In this document: positions 36,178 to 43,504 of the stretch, piece by piece
Position numbering within the stretch: the first letter of the stretch is position 1
How the letters are laid out: each line of letters opens with the position of its first letter
NCBI GenBank assembly: GCA_035764725.1
Contig: DASTYT010000119.1
Span: 1 to 43,504, forward strand
Length of the DNA: 43,504 nt
Source: Candidatus Methylomirabilota bacterium
GTDB lineage: Bacteria > Methylomirabilota > Methylomirabilia > Rokubacteriales > CSP1-6
Direction of reading: 5' to 3'
The notes under the pieces: model-generated
Seen by the model: the letters and a program-made list of their open reading frames with translations, nothing else
Databases searched by the model: none
What the model was told of the DNA's origin: nothing
Position numbers and translations under genes: made by a program

Positions 36178-37383
36178 CTACCTGGTGTGGACACGCAACG
36201 CCTGGCTGGCCACCCACGGCAGCGCCATCAGGGCCCAGGCGACCATCACGACCTCCGAGTCGCCGAAGTTGTACTCGGAGAGACCGGCGACGAGAAAGCC
36301 CACGATCGCGGCCAGGCTTCCGACCACGAGCGCGCGCTCACGCGGCGCCTCGTCGGGTAGCCGCCGCAGCAGGCTGAGGCTCCGGGCGATGAACGCGGCC
36401 CAGATCCAGAGCCATGCCGCCAGACCCAGCAGCCCCCGCTCTACCAGGATTTGCAGCGGGGTGTTGTGCAGGTGTCCCGTGCGCTTCTTGACGGCCTCCG
36501 GCAGGGCGTAGCCCGCGTATTCACGCTTGACGCCCCCGGGGCCCAGCCCGAGCACCGGGTGCTGGCGCCACATCGCGAGCCCGCTGCGCCACATGTAGAC
36601 CCGCTCCTTCACCGTAGGATCGTCGGGATCGCCCATCGTCATGAAGCGTTGGCGCAGGTGTTGGGGGCCGGCCAGTGCGGTGAGCGCGAGCACGATGAGA
36701 CCTCCGAGGAGGAGCCACCGCCCCTTGCGGGTCATGGGAACCAAGGAGAGCACGCCCGCCGCGAATCCCATCCAGGCGCCGCGTGTGTAGGTCGCCAGCA
36801 AGCCGACGAGTGAGACCAGCCAAGGCAGCGTCGGCCAGCGGGGAAGCGCAGCGCCTGGTAGCAGCCGAGGCAAGCTGGCCAGGAGAACCAGGCTCAGCAC
36901 GCCGGCCAGGGTCATGTAGATGCTGAAGAACCCACGGGCGCGGGAGCAGCGGTGATAGAGCCATGCCGGGGAGCCGTAGTCGGCGGCCTGCCCGGGGCAC
37001 ACGACAGTCTGCACGAGCCCGAGGGCCGCCGCGACCGTCACCACCACGAGCAGAGCGGAGAGAAACCGGTGGCCGTCCGCGGGCCCGGATAGTACGTCGG
37101 CGGTCACGTACAGGGCGGCGACCAGTAGGAGCCCCTTGCTCGCACCCAAGGCGGTGAGGGGATGGCCGGAGGCGAGCGCCGAGACCAGGCTCACCGCGCT
37201 GAACGCGAGAATGGGTTGCCAGAGCGGCCAGCGCGCCGCCGCGCGCGCCTCGGGCTCGCGGAGGCGCCAGAGCCACAGGAGCGTCAGCAGGACCAATGCC
37301 GACTGGGACAGCGTGATGGAGAGGCCGAGGCCGAGGACGAACGCCCCGAAGACGGCGCGGCGTAGCGGTGGCCTCATGGTCAT
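36178..37383 (-). CDS. O-antigen ligase / Wzy-type polymerase family membrane protein
   Basis: A 401-residue membrane protein with about ten helices in the O-antigen ligase (Wzy_C) family. The periplasmic loop carries the usual YTRGAWMGFAAGVLSLVP and a later GLGPGGV...HLHNTPLQILVERGLLGLAAWL, including the conserved Arg and His positions of ligases/polymerases. It would transfer or polymerise a polysaccharide repeat in the periplasm. It is divergent from the glycosyltransferase at 37484. Ligase and polymerase cannot be told apart by sequence alone. Confidence 0.85.
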   Translation of the reverse strand: MTMRPPLRRAVFGAFVLGLGLSITLSQSALVLLTLLWLWRLREPEARAAARWPLWQPILAFSAVSLVSALASGHPLTALGASKGLLLVAALYVTADVLSGPADGHRFLSALLVVVTVAAALGLVQTVVCPGQAADYGSPAWLYHRCSRARGFFSIYMTLAGVLSLVLLASLPRLLPGAALPRWPTLPWLVSLVGLLATYTRGAWMGFAAGVLSLVPMTRKGRWLLLGGLIVLALTALAGPQHLRQRFMTMGDPDDPTVKERVYMWRSGLAMWRQHPVLGLGPGGVKREYAGYALPEAVKKRTGHLHNTPLQILVERGLLGLAAWLWIWAAFIARSLSLLRRLPDEAPRERALVVGSLAAIVGFLVAGLSEYNFGDSEVVMVAWALMALPWVASQALRVHTR

Positions 37384-37483
37384 GGAATCTGGCTTTTCTT
37401 TCTCTCATGCTCTATGCTGCCCCTCCAAGCTCAATCCGGGTAGTCCATGGCCCGGATCGGATCTCGAGGGCTTCTTCCGAGCG

Positions 37484-38593
37484 ATGACTCTACAGCCTCG
37501 TGTCGCCGTGAACGCTTCGATCCTGGGGTCCGTCCCGACCGGGCTGGGCCACTACGCCCTTGGCCTCGTTCGGGCGCTCGATTCGCTCCGGGAGGGCCTG
37601 ATCGTCTACACCTCGTGCCCTGAGGCGCTCTCGGGTCTGCGGGCGACGGTTCGCCGGACATCGCAGCTGACGAGGCCAGAGCGGGGTCTGCGGGGCCATG
37701 GGGCTCGGCTCTTGTGGACTCAGACCGCCTTGCGAGCCCGAGTGCGCGTGGACCGGCCGGGCGCGCTGCTCAACGCGCTGCCGGAAGCGATACTGGGTTG
37801 TCGGGTACCCCAGGTCAGCGTGGTTCATGACCTGATCCCGCTCGCCTTCCCGAGTCAGTATCCTCGCCAGCAGTTCTACTTCCGCCGACTGGTCCCCGCT
37901 GCCCTGCGCGGGTCACGCGCCGTCATCGCCGTCTCCGAGGCGACGAGGCGTGACGTGATCGCCGCGTATGGCTTGAGCCCGGACCGCGTCCACGTCGTTC
38001 TCAATGGCTACGACGCCGCCAAGTATGTGCCCGCCGGCCCGGCCAACGATGACGGCGGCGTGCCCTACGTGCTCTACGTCGGCAGCCTCCTGCCACACAA
38101 GAACTTGCCTCGGCTCGTCGAGGCCGTGGCCCGCGTCGCCCGTGATACCCCCGTGCGGCTCGTCATCGCCGGCAGCGGAAGGCCCGCGCGCGTCGCGGAG
38201 CTCCGCCGGCTGGCCGAGAGCGCCGGGAGCCCGCTGGAGATGTTGCCATACGTGGATCAGTGGAAGCTGCCGACTCTCTACCGAGGGGCCCGCCTCCTCG
38301 CGATGCCGTCGCTCGCGGAGGGGTTCGGCCTGCCTGCGCTCGAGGCGATGGCCTGCGGCACCCCCGTGGTCGTCGGGAACACCTCCGCGATGCCGGAGGT
38401 CGTGGGCGACGCGGGACTGCTCGTCGACCCCGGGGACACGAGCGCCCTCGCGGATGCCATCTCGTGTCTGCTCACTCAGGATCGGTTACGCAAGGAACTG
38501 ATCGGCCGAGGTCTCGCGAGGGCCGCGACCTTCTCATGGGAGCGCGCCGCGCGCCAGGTGCTCGCCGTCCTGGACGGGGCGGCCGCCTCCTGA
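37484..38593 (+). CDS. Glycosyltransferase family 4 (GT-B fold)
   Basis: A 369-residue cytosolic glycosyltransferase. The N-terminal Rossmann half starts RVAVNASILGSVPTGLGHYALGLVRAL, and SVVHDLIPLAFPSQYP with AVIAVSEATRRDVIAAYG is typical of GT4 enzymes. The C-terminal half has YVLYVGSLLPHKNLPRLVEAVA and the donor motif SLAEGFGLPALEAMACGTPVV. The ATG at 37484 precedes the canonical fold; earlier in-frame starts run antisense into the divergent gene. Donor sugar unknown; likely mannose-type chain extension by family. Confidence 0.9.
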   Translation: MTLQPRVAVNASILGSVPTGLGHYALGLVRALDSLREGLIVYTSCPEALSGLRATVRRTSQLTRPERGLRGHGARLLWTQTALRARVRVDRPGALLNALPEAILGCRVPQVSVVHDLIPLAFPSQYPRQQFYFRRLVPAALRGSRAVIAVSEATRRDVIAAYGLSPDRVHVVLNGYDAAKYVPAGPANDDGGVPYVLYVGSLLPHKNLPRLVEAVARVARDTPVRLVIAGSGRPARVAELRRLAESAGSPLEMLPYVDQWKLPTLYRGARLLAMPSLAEGFGLPALEAMACGTPVVVGNTSAMPEVVGDAGLLVDPGDTSALADAISCLLTQDRLRKELIGRGLARAATFSWERAARQVLAVLDGAAAS

Positions 38594-38603
38594 ATGCCGC
38601 CTC

Positions 38604-39371
38604 GTGAATCCGTCGCTCCGGCGGCATCAGCGCGACTGGGAAGACCTCGGTGAGCTCGATCCATACTGGGCCATTCTCGCGTACCCGGAGCGCCGTTTCG
38701 GTCGGTGGGATCTGGACGAATTCTTCCGTACCGGAGCGGAAGAGATCGCACGCCTGGAGGCGGAGATGCAGCGCCTGGGCTACCCGGCTCGGCGCGAGCG
38801 CGCGCTCGACTTCGGCTGCGGTGTCGGCCGGCTGACCCGCGCGCTGGCGACCCACTTCCGACGCTCCGTCGGCGTCGACGTCTCGGCGCCCATGGTCGCC
38901 ACCGCCAGGAAGCTCAACGCGGCGTTTCCCAATTGCGAGTTCGTCGTCAACGGACATCCCGATCTTCGGATGTTCCCGGACGACCACTTCGACCTGATCT
39001 ACAGCGTCCTCGTGCTGCAGCATCTCCCCACTCGGGCCGCCATCGTTGGCTATCTCGCCGACTTTGCCCGGGTCCTCGCGCCGGGTGGGCTGCTCGTGTG
39101 TCAGATCCCGAGCCATATCCCGTTACGACGACGCCTGCAGCCGCGGCGCCGGCTCTACGCCATCCTGAGAAGCTTCGGACTCGGTCCGCGCGTCCTCTAC
39201 CACCGTCTGGGCCTGTTTCCGATGAGGATGACGGCACTGGCCGAGCAGGAGGTGCGGGATCGTTTGAGCGCCACGGGGGCCCGGGTCCTCGAGGTCCGCG
39301 CGGACACGATGGCGTCCACCGCGATCGAGAGCCGGACCTATATCGTCACGAAGCCCGCGGGGGGCGCGTGA
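38604..39371 (+). CDS. Class I SAM-dependent methyltransferase in polysaccharide cluster
   Basis: A 255-residue methyltransferase. Motif I ALDFGCGVGRLTRALA, then VGVDVSAPMVATARKLN, FDLIYSVLVLQHLP and RVLAPGGLLVCQIPSH are the classic class I set. GTG start 10 bases after the glycosyltransferase stop. The C-terminal region is basic with a short helix-turn. In this setting it may methylate a sugar or an end group of the glycan; the acceptor is unknown. Converges with the DegT gene. Confidence 0.87.
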   Translation: MNPSLRRHQRDWEDLGELDPYWAILAYPERRFGRWDLDEFFRTGAEEIARLEAEMQRLGYPARRERALDFGCGVGRLTRALATHFRRSVGVDVSAPMVATARKLNAAFPNCEFVVNGHPDLRMFPDDHFDLIYSVLVLQHLPTRAAIVGYLADFARVLAPGGLLVCQIPSHIPLRRRLQPRRRLYAILRSFGLGPRVLYHRLGLFPMRMTALAEQEVRDRLSATGARVLEVRADTMASTAIESRTYIVTKPAGGA

Positions 39372-39387
39372 CGCACGCCGTACCGCC

Positions 39388-40542
39388 CTACCCGACCTTG
39401 TGGAACGCAGCGATCTGCTCCACGACGTATGCCTGTTGCGTCGGCGCCAGCTCCGGATACACGGGCAGCGCCAAGGTCTCATGTGCGGCCCGCTCCGACT
39501 CGGGGAAGTCGCCCGCCTTGTGCCCCAGGTCCCGGAAGCACTCCTGCAGGTGGAAGGGCACCGGATAGTAGACCTCGGTGCCGATCCCTTGCGCGGTGAG
39601 GAACTCCCGCAGCGCATCTCGTTTCGGCGTACGGATGACGAACTGGTTGTAGATGTGGGACCGAACCCCCGGCGTGGGATCCACGACCTCGGGCAGGCCC
39701 ACCGTGCCGGCGAGCCCCGCTTGCCGGAACAGCTCCCGGTAGAGATCGGCGTGCTTCTGGCGGGCCTCGTGCCAGGCGTCCAGGTGGCGGAGCTTGACGA
39801 GCAACGCCGCGGCCTGGATGGTGTCGAGCCGGAAGTTGCCGCCGACGATCTTGTGGTAGTACTTCGCCTTGGCGCCGTGGTTACGCAGCAGCCGCAGCCG
39901 CTCGGCCAGCCCGTCGTCGCTGGTGACGACCATGCCGCCATCCCCGATCCCGCCCAGGTTCTTCGAGGGGAAGAAGGAAAAGCAGCCCATGGTCCCGAGG
40001 GTGCCGGCGAACCGACCATCTCGGAAGATCGTGCCGATGGACTGGGCAGCGTCTTCGACGACGGGACCGTGGATTCTGTCGCCGACCTCGAGGATGCGGG
40101 CCATGTCGGCACACTGGCCATAGAGGTGCACGGGGACGATCGCCTTCACCCGTGGCTGGACGCTGCGGTCGAGGCGGTCCCAGACCCGCTCGAGCGAGGA
40201 CGGGCTCAGATTGTAGCTGGCCGCGTCGACGTCCACGAGCACCGGCACCGCGTGGAGCCGGGCGATGACGCCGGCGGTGGCGAAGAAAGAGTAGGCCGGG
40301 GTGATGACCCGGTCACCGGGGCCCACGTCATAGGCCATGAGTGCGGCGAGGAGCGCGTCCGTGCCCGAGGACATTCCGATCCCGTGTCGCGCCCCGACGT
40401 AGTCGGCCACCGCCTTCTCGAGCGCCGCCACCTCCGGCCCCATGATGAATTGCTGGGCCTCGAGGACCCGGTCGACGGCCTCGCGCATCTCGTCCCGGAT
40501 CGTCGCGTACTGCGCCTTGAGATCGAGCAGCGGCACTTTCAT
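39388..40542 (-). CDS. DegT/DnrJ/EryC1/StrS-family sugar aminotransferase
   Basis: A 384-residue PLP enzyme that aminates a nucleotide-activated keto sugar. SSGTDALLAAL binds the cofactor phosphate, VVEDAAQSIG holds the ring-contact aspartate, and K194 in FFPSKNLGGIGDGG forms the Schiff base. MKVPLLDLKAQYATIRDEM is the family-standard N-terminus, so the ATG at 40542 is preferred to one 42 bases upstream. A GGAGGG site is 12 bases away, slightly distant. Supplies an amino sugar for the surface polysaccharide. Confidence 0.93.
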   Translation of the reverse strand: MKVPLLDLKAQYATIRDEMREAVDRVLEAQQFIMGPEVAALEKAVADYVGARHGIGMSSGTDALLAALMAYDVGPGDRVITPAYSFFATAGVIARLHAVPVLVDVDAASYNLSPSSLERVWDRLDRSVQPRVKAIVPVHLYGQCADMARILEVGDRIHGPVVEDAAQSIGTIFRDGRFAGTLGTMGCFSFFPSKNLGGIGDGGMVVTSDDGLAERLRLLRNHGAKAKYYHKIVGGNFRLDTIQAAALLVKLRHLDAWHEARQKHADLYRELFRQAGLAGTVGLPEVVDPTPGVRSHIYNQFVIRTPKRDALREFLTAQGIGTEVYYPVPFHLQECFRDLGHKAGDFPESERAAHETLALPVYPELAPTQQAYVVEQIAAFHKVG

Positions 40543-40586
40543 CGGGTTGTCCCACCCTCCTCGAGCGGCTTCACCGGCGTTCATAA

Positions 40587-40615
40587 ATTGAACGTCGCGA
40601 CCAGTGGGAGGTCAA
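40587..40615 (-). promoter_or_regulatory. Candidate promoter of the DegT aminotransferase gene
   Basis: Minus strand: -35 TTGACC (40615-40610), 17-base spacer, -10 TTCAAT (40592-40587). It lies about 45 bases upstream of the ATG at 40542, in the 194-base divergent gap. Pattern-based call. Confidence 0.4.
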
Positions 40616-40672
40616 GGAAAAACGGGCTGGGTCATGGGGCCGGTGACTCGCGGGTGCGGCGCATCGTGGCCC

Positions 40673-40678
40673 TATAAT
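40673..40678 (+). promoter_or_regulatory. -10 element (TATAAT) for the GT-C glycosyltransferase gene
   Basis: A consensus TATAAT in the divergent gap, 58 bases before the ATG at 40737. The sequence 16-18 bases upstream is GC-rich with no -35 match. AT-rich hexamers are rare in this GC-rich DNA, which gives the match some weight. Confidence 0.35.
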
Positions 40679-40736
40679 CGCGCGAGGCCATCACTGCGAA
40701 TGCCATGACCTTGTGGGGCGTCACCCGGGCTTCCCG

Positions 40737-42902
40737 ATGAGCCGGCATCCGTGGCTCCTGCTCGCCTCGCTGATAGCCGGGCTCGGACTCGTCGTGACTG
40801 TCTGGACCTCCATCGACCGGCGACCGCCCGAGTGGGACTATGCCAATCATCTGGAGCGGGCCCTCCACTGCTACCAGATCCTGACGCAGCCCGGTCACGA
40901 TCGGCTCCGCGAGATCCTGGACGCGACCGCCTTCTATCCCCCCATGGCCCCCTGCGCGGCGGGTCTGCTCTACTTCCTGTTTCCGGTGTCGCCGCTCACC
41001 GCTCAGGTCGTGATGTTGGGGTTCCTCGGCCTCGGTGCGGTGAGTGTCTTTCTCCTCGGGCGGTACCTGCTGGACACCGCAGCCGGGCTGCTCGCGGCTT
41101 TTCTGCTCGCGACGGCGCCATTCGTGATCTTCTCCCTGACGAACTTCCAGCTGGATCTCCCGCTGACCGGGATGGTGGCGTGCTGCTTGTACGTGCTGGC
41201 GCGAACCGAGGGCTTCTCGCGGACCGGCTGGTCGCTGGCTGCCGGCATCGTCGCGGGCATTGGTCTGCTCACGAAGCCGCCGTTCGCAGTGTATCTGCTG
41301 CCGCCGCTCCTCTGTGTCATCTGGAAGACCGCGACGGTTTCGTCCGAGAGAGGGCACCTGGCGTGGGTCGGGCGCTTCGCCGCCGCGCTGGGGGCCGCCA
41401 CGGCACTGGCGCTGCCATGGTACGGACCGCGGCTCCTCGGCTTGCCGCTGCAGGTGATGAACCGCTCCTTCAAGAACGCGGTCATCGAGCAGAAATCCCC
41501 GACGTTCTCCGCGGAAGGGCTTCTGTACTACCCGACGATGTTTCCGACCCAGTTTGGCCTGCTGGCGGTTGCCCTGTTTCTCTGGGGCCTCTGGGCGCTC
41601 AAGCGGGAGCGCGCAGCCCGCGCCTTCCTCTGGCTCGCCGCCCTGGGACCGCTCGTCGTCTTCACCGTGATTCAGAACAAGAACCTTCGCTACACCCTGC
41701 CGATTCTTCCCGCCGCGGCCTTGGTGGCCGCGGCGGGAGCCCGCAGTCTGCGTCCGGTGCTGCGCCACGGCGTGACATGGGCGTGCGTCGCGCTGGGCGG
41801 GCTCCAGGTGTCCATGACGGCCTTCGCGCTGCCCGCGCCGCCTCTCCTCCCCGGAACCGGTCTCCCGATGGTGTTCGTCCGGCGCCCCGAGCCCGCCGAC
41901 TGGCCGCACGCGCGAATCCTCGGGGACATCGAGCGCGAAAGCGGCAAGACGCCGGTGACCGTGGCGATTGTGCCCAATCACGAATTCTTCTCCCTCTCGA
42001 ATTTCAGCTACGAAGCCGCGCGCCTGGGACTTCCCTTCCGGATGGTCCGCGCGTGGCGAGGACCGCCCTTCGGCGTGGACTTCGTCATCGTGAAGACGGG
42101 GTCCCAAGGGCCCCCATGGACGGCTCCGCGGCTCGAGCAGATCACCCACGCCGTGGAAGGCGCGGACCCCTACTTGGCCGAAGTCTTTCCGATGATCGGC
42201 CGCTATGACCTGCCGGACGGCAGCGTCGCAAGCCTCCACCGACGCCGCATTCCGCCCACGCGCGTCGCCGCGCCGCTGGCCGGGGCGCCGGCCTCGTTGC
42301 TCCGCGCCTACCTACGCGATCCGAAGGGGCTCCAGGTGGCGCTCGACTACCGTCCGGACGGCATACTGCGAGGTGAGGTGGAGCACGTGCTGGTGACGGC
42401 CGAGAGTGCCACGGTGGGGGATCTGGCCCTGCACGACCGTTCGCCGCTCACCATTCGTGAAGTCCGGGTCGCCGTGGAGGGTCTCGTATTCAACTCCCGT
42501 CGGCTCCTGGAGACGGGCGAGCTCGAGGTGCTGGATGTCAGCACGCTCCGGCTCGAGCACGCGGTCGTGACCCAGGCCGATCTCGACCAGCTCCTGCGGG
42601 GTCAGCCGGCCGGGGTCGGGGTAGAGGTCAGCCTCGGAGACGGCGTTGCCGACGTGCGGGTGACCCGGCTCGGCCCCGCGATCACCGCGCGCGTCAGGCT
42701 TGATCCCTCGCCCGGGGATCGCCCCCTCGCGCTCATGGTTGACCGCGTGCGCGTCTCCGGGATCCCGATCCCCGATCTCCTTGCGGGCTGGATCATGAGG
42801 CAGTTCGACCCCACCCTTGCCCTTCGACGCCTGCCCGCGCTCGTCACGGTGGCCTCGGTCCGCATCGAGCCCGGGCGCATCGAGATCGGAACGCGGCAGT
42901 GA
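40737..42902 (+). CDS. GT-C glycosyltransferase (PMT/ArnT-like) fused to a C-terminal DUF2993/LmeA-like domain
   Basis: A 721-residue protein. Residues ~1-380 form a polytopic membrane domain of the PMT_2/GT-C type that uses polyprenyl-linked sugars: acidic first loop PEWDYANHLERALHCYQI, later GIGLLTKPPFAVYLLPPL and QNKNLRYTLPILPAAALVAAAG. A soluble part (~390-525) follows. The last ~190 residues resemble DUF2993/LmeA-like lipid-envelope proteins: HVLVTAESATVGDLAL, VTQADLDQLLRGQ, VSLGDGVADVRVTRLGPAITARV, VDRVRVSGIPIPDLLAG. Such a fusion is not one I recognise. The ATG at 40737 precedes the first helix; a GTG 24 bases upstream is an alternative. The membrane domain is a firm call; the C-terminal assignment is by pattern. 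Confidence 0.82.
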   Translation: MSRHPWLLLASLIAGLGLVVTVWTSIDRRPPEWDYANHLERALHCYQILTQPGHDRLREILDATAFYPPMAPCAAGLLYFLFPVSPLTAQVVMLGFLGLGAVSVFLLGRYLLDTAAGLLAAFLLATAPFVIFSLTNFQLDLPLTGMVACCLYVLARTEGFSRTGWSLAAGIVAGIGLLTKPPFAVYLLPPLLCVIWKTATVSSERGHLAWVGRFAAALGAATALALPWYGPRLLGLPLQVMNRSFKNAVIEQKSPTFSAEGLLYYPTMFPTQFGLLAVALFLWGLWALKRERAARAFLWLAALGPLVVFTVIQNKNLRYTLPILPAAALVAAAGARSLRPVLRHGVTWACVALGGLQVSMTAFALPAPPLLPGTGLPMVFVRRPEPADWPHARILGDIERESGKTPVTVAIVPNHEFFSLSNFSYEAARLGLPFRMVRAWRGPPFGVDFVIVKTGSQGPPWTAPRLEQITHAVEGADPYLAEVFPMIGRYDLPDGSVASLHRRRIPPTRVAAPLAGAPASLLRAYLRDPKGLQVALDYRPDGILRGEVEHVLVTAESATVGDLALHDRSPLTIREVRVAVEGLVFNSRRLLETGELEVLDVSTLRLEHAVVTQADLDQLLRGQPAGVGVEVSLGDGVADVRVTRLGPAITARVRLDPSPGDRPLALMVDRVRVSGIPIPDLLAGWIMRQFDPTLALRRLPALVTVASVRIEPGRIEIGTRQ

Positions 42903-42916
42903 ATCCGAGCTCCCGA

Positions 42917-43072
42917 CTAGCCCCGCGCCACCGTGAACGCGACGTAGAGGGCCTGGGCGCCGCGCTGAAGGAGCACGGTGACGCGATCGCCCTCCTTCAC
43001 GTCGCGGGTGATGCGCTCGAACTCCTGGAGCGAGCGCACCCGTTGGCGGTTCACCTCGCGGATCTGGTAGCT
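42917..43072 (-). pseudogene. C-terminal fragment of an HtrA/DegP-type protease (PDZ domain)
   Basis: The 326-base stretch 42903-43228 holds this fragment and little else. Reading the minus strand, 51 codons end at a TAG (42919-42917): SYQIREVNRQRVRSLQEFERI, then TRDVKEGDRVTVLLQRGAQA and LYVAFTVARG. This matches the end of a second PDZ domain in DegP-like proteases (ILEVNRxPVRS...FERAL...VLLLVQR). Upstream the frame continues briefly without similarity and hits a stop near 43142, with no start codon. The protease and first PDZ domain are missing, so it is a truncated remnant. Confidence 0.72.
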
Positions 43073-43137
43073 GCTTCGTACAAAACGAGAATCCTGGCCA
43101 AAGGCGGCTCCCTCTCCGTCGTGGGGCGATTCCCCGG

Positions 43138-43157
43138 CCGGTCAGCTCAATGACCGG
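43138..43157. repeat. Perfect 7-bp inverted repeat upstream of the last gene
   Basis: CCGGTCA-GCTCAA-TGACCGG. It lies 72 bases before the methyltransferase ATG, between the protease remnant and a short AT-rich stretch (43209-43230). It could be an operator or the end of a degraded element. No T-run follows, so it is not a terminator. Confidence 0.35.
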
Positions 43158-43228
43158 CAAGGGTTGGGCGAGGCCGGTGGCCGCCACCATGCCTCGGCCG
43201 GGCGCGCTGACTTATAGTAATTTTATTG

Positions 43229-43504
43229 ATGATGCTTAGGGCCTATAGCCAGTTGCGACGGGCAGCACGGCATATTCTGCCGAAGTTGCCCTTCTTCCGC
43301 GGAAGAGTCGTCCCGGTCGTCATTCCGGATCTCCCCGAGGTGAGACTCGAGGCCAGTGCGAAAGCCGCCCTAGCTCCGACGGACTGTACCCTCTGTGGAC
43401 CCGGCACGTCGGCGACCTTTCTCGAGCCGTCACCTGTGGCACTCGATGCCCGGCTTCGCCTCGTGCGCTGCGACAAATGCGGGCATGTCCGCCTCTCCCA
43501 CCGG
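43229..43504 (+). CDS. N-terminal part of a zinc-ribbon SAM methyltransferase-like protein (cut by window edge)
   Basis: An open frame of 92 codons running off the right edge, starting MMLRAYSQLRRAARHILPK. After a basic amphipathic N-terminus it shows CTLCG (~residue 61-65) and, about 28 residues later, RCDKCGHVRL. A pair of CxxC motifs with the second followed by G-H/L-V is typical of the N-terminal zinc-binding domain of methyltransferases found in nucleotide-sugar and capsule clusters. The SAM-binding domain would lie beyond the window. Two in-frame ATGs (43229 and 43232) are possible starts. The upstream AT-rich stretch contains TATAGT at 43213-43218, too close to the ATG for a usual leader. 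Confidence 0.6.
   Translation, partial: MMLRAYSQLRRAARHILPKLPFFRGRVVPVVIPDLPEVRLEASAKAALAPTDCTLCGPGTSATFLEPSPVALDARLRLVRCDKCGHVRLSHR

Noticed and set aside
42312..43190. A 292-codon minus-strand frame overlapping the end of the GT-C gene and the protease remnant
   Set aside because: Lacks any domain, is Arg/Pro/Gly-rich and opposes a continuous conserved gene; the protease remnant is in another frame.

Overview
The window is a GC-rich, gene-dense chromosomal segment. Genes are often coupled by 4-base GTGA or ATGA overlaps, and GTG starts are common. No rRNA, tRNA, CRISPR array, phage or insertion sequence was recognised. An O-antigen ligase-like protein, an LpxL-type acyltransferase, periplasmic binding proteins and a caa3-type oxidase point to an aerobic, probably diderm soil- or sediment-type bacterium. 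The style fits lineages such as Rokubacteria/Methylomirabilota or GC-rich Proteobacteria, but no marker gene here settles the taxonomy; that placement is inference.

Layout. (1) 1-6141, minus strand: a caa3-type cytochrome c oxidase operon. In transcription order it runs: small COX2-hairpin-like membrane protein, subunit II with cytochrome c domain, subunit I, subunit III, subunit IV, CtaG assembly factor, heme A synthase (cut by the window edge). A candidate promoter lies at 6113-6141. (2) 6201-7430, minus: an M20-type N-carbamoyl amino acid/allantoate amidohydrolase, divergent from (3). (3) 7556-14922, plus: a compact operon with two acyl-CoA dehydrogenases, a cytosolic histidine kinase-receiver hybrid, a NUDIX hydrolase, a benzoate-CoA-ligase-like enzyme, a 4-hydroxybenzoyl-CoA-type thioesterase and a LigB-type extradiol dioxygenase. 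A promoter with an inverted repeat over its start site precedes it. (4) 15033-20417, plus: a complete branched-chain amino acid-type ABC importer (binding protein, two permeases, two ATPases) and a metallo-beta-lactamase-fold hydrolase. Regions 3 and 4 together suggest uptake and CoA-dependent breakdown of an aromatic or branched carboxylate.

(5) 20462-25615: a family 5 solute-binding protein, a decayed alcohol dehydrogenase, then a small lipid-like module: FabG-type reductase (minus) divergent from LpxL-like acyltransferase, acyl carrier protein and SAM methyltransferase (plus). (6) 25637-30961: a secreted propeller-like protein, a duplicated dimeric alpha-beta barrel protein and a class I glutamine amidotransferase-like hydrolase (minus), divergent from a gamma-glutamyltransferase and two cupins (plus). 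(7) 30958-36059, minus: an MFS transporter, an extragenic palindrome, and a dnaJ-like/clpB chaperone operon. (8) 36178-43504: a surface-polysaccharide region with O-antigen ligase, GT4 glycosyltransferase, methyltransferase, DegT aminotransferase, a GT-C glycosyltransferase fused to an apparent DUF2993/LmeA-like domain, a fragment of an HtrA-type protease, and the start of a zinc-ribbon methyltransferase.

The most unusual items are the acyltransferase-ACP-methyltransferase module without a ketosynthase, the GT-C/DUF2993 fusion, the stand-alone COX2-hairpin protein leading the oxidase operon, the half-zinc-finger DnaJ paired with ClpB, and the 42-base tandem repeat inside the heme A synthase gene.
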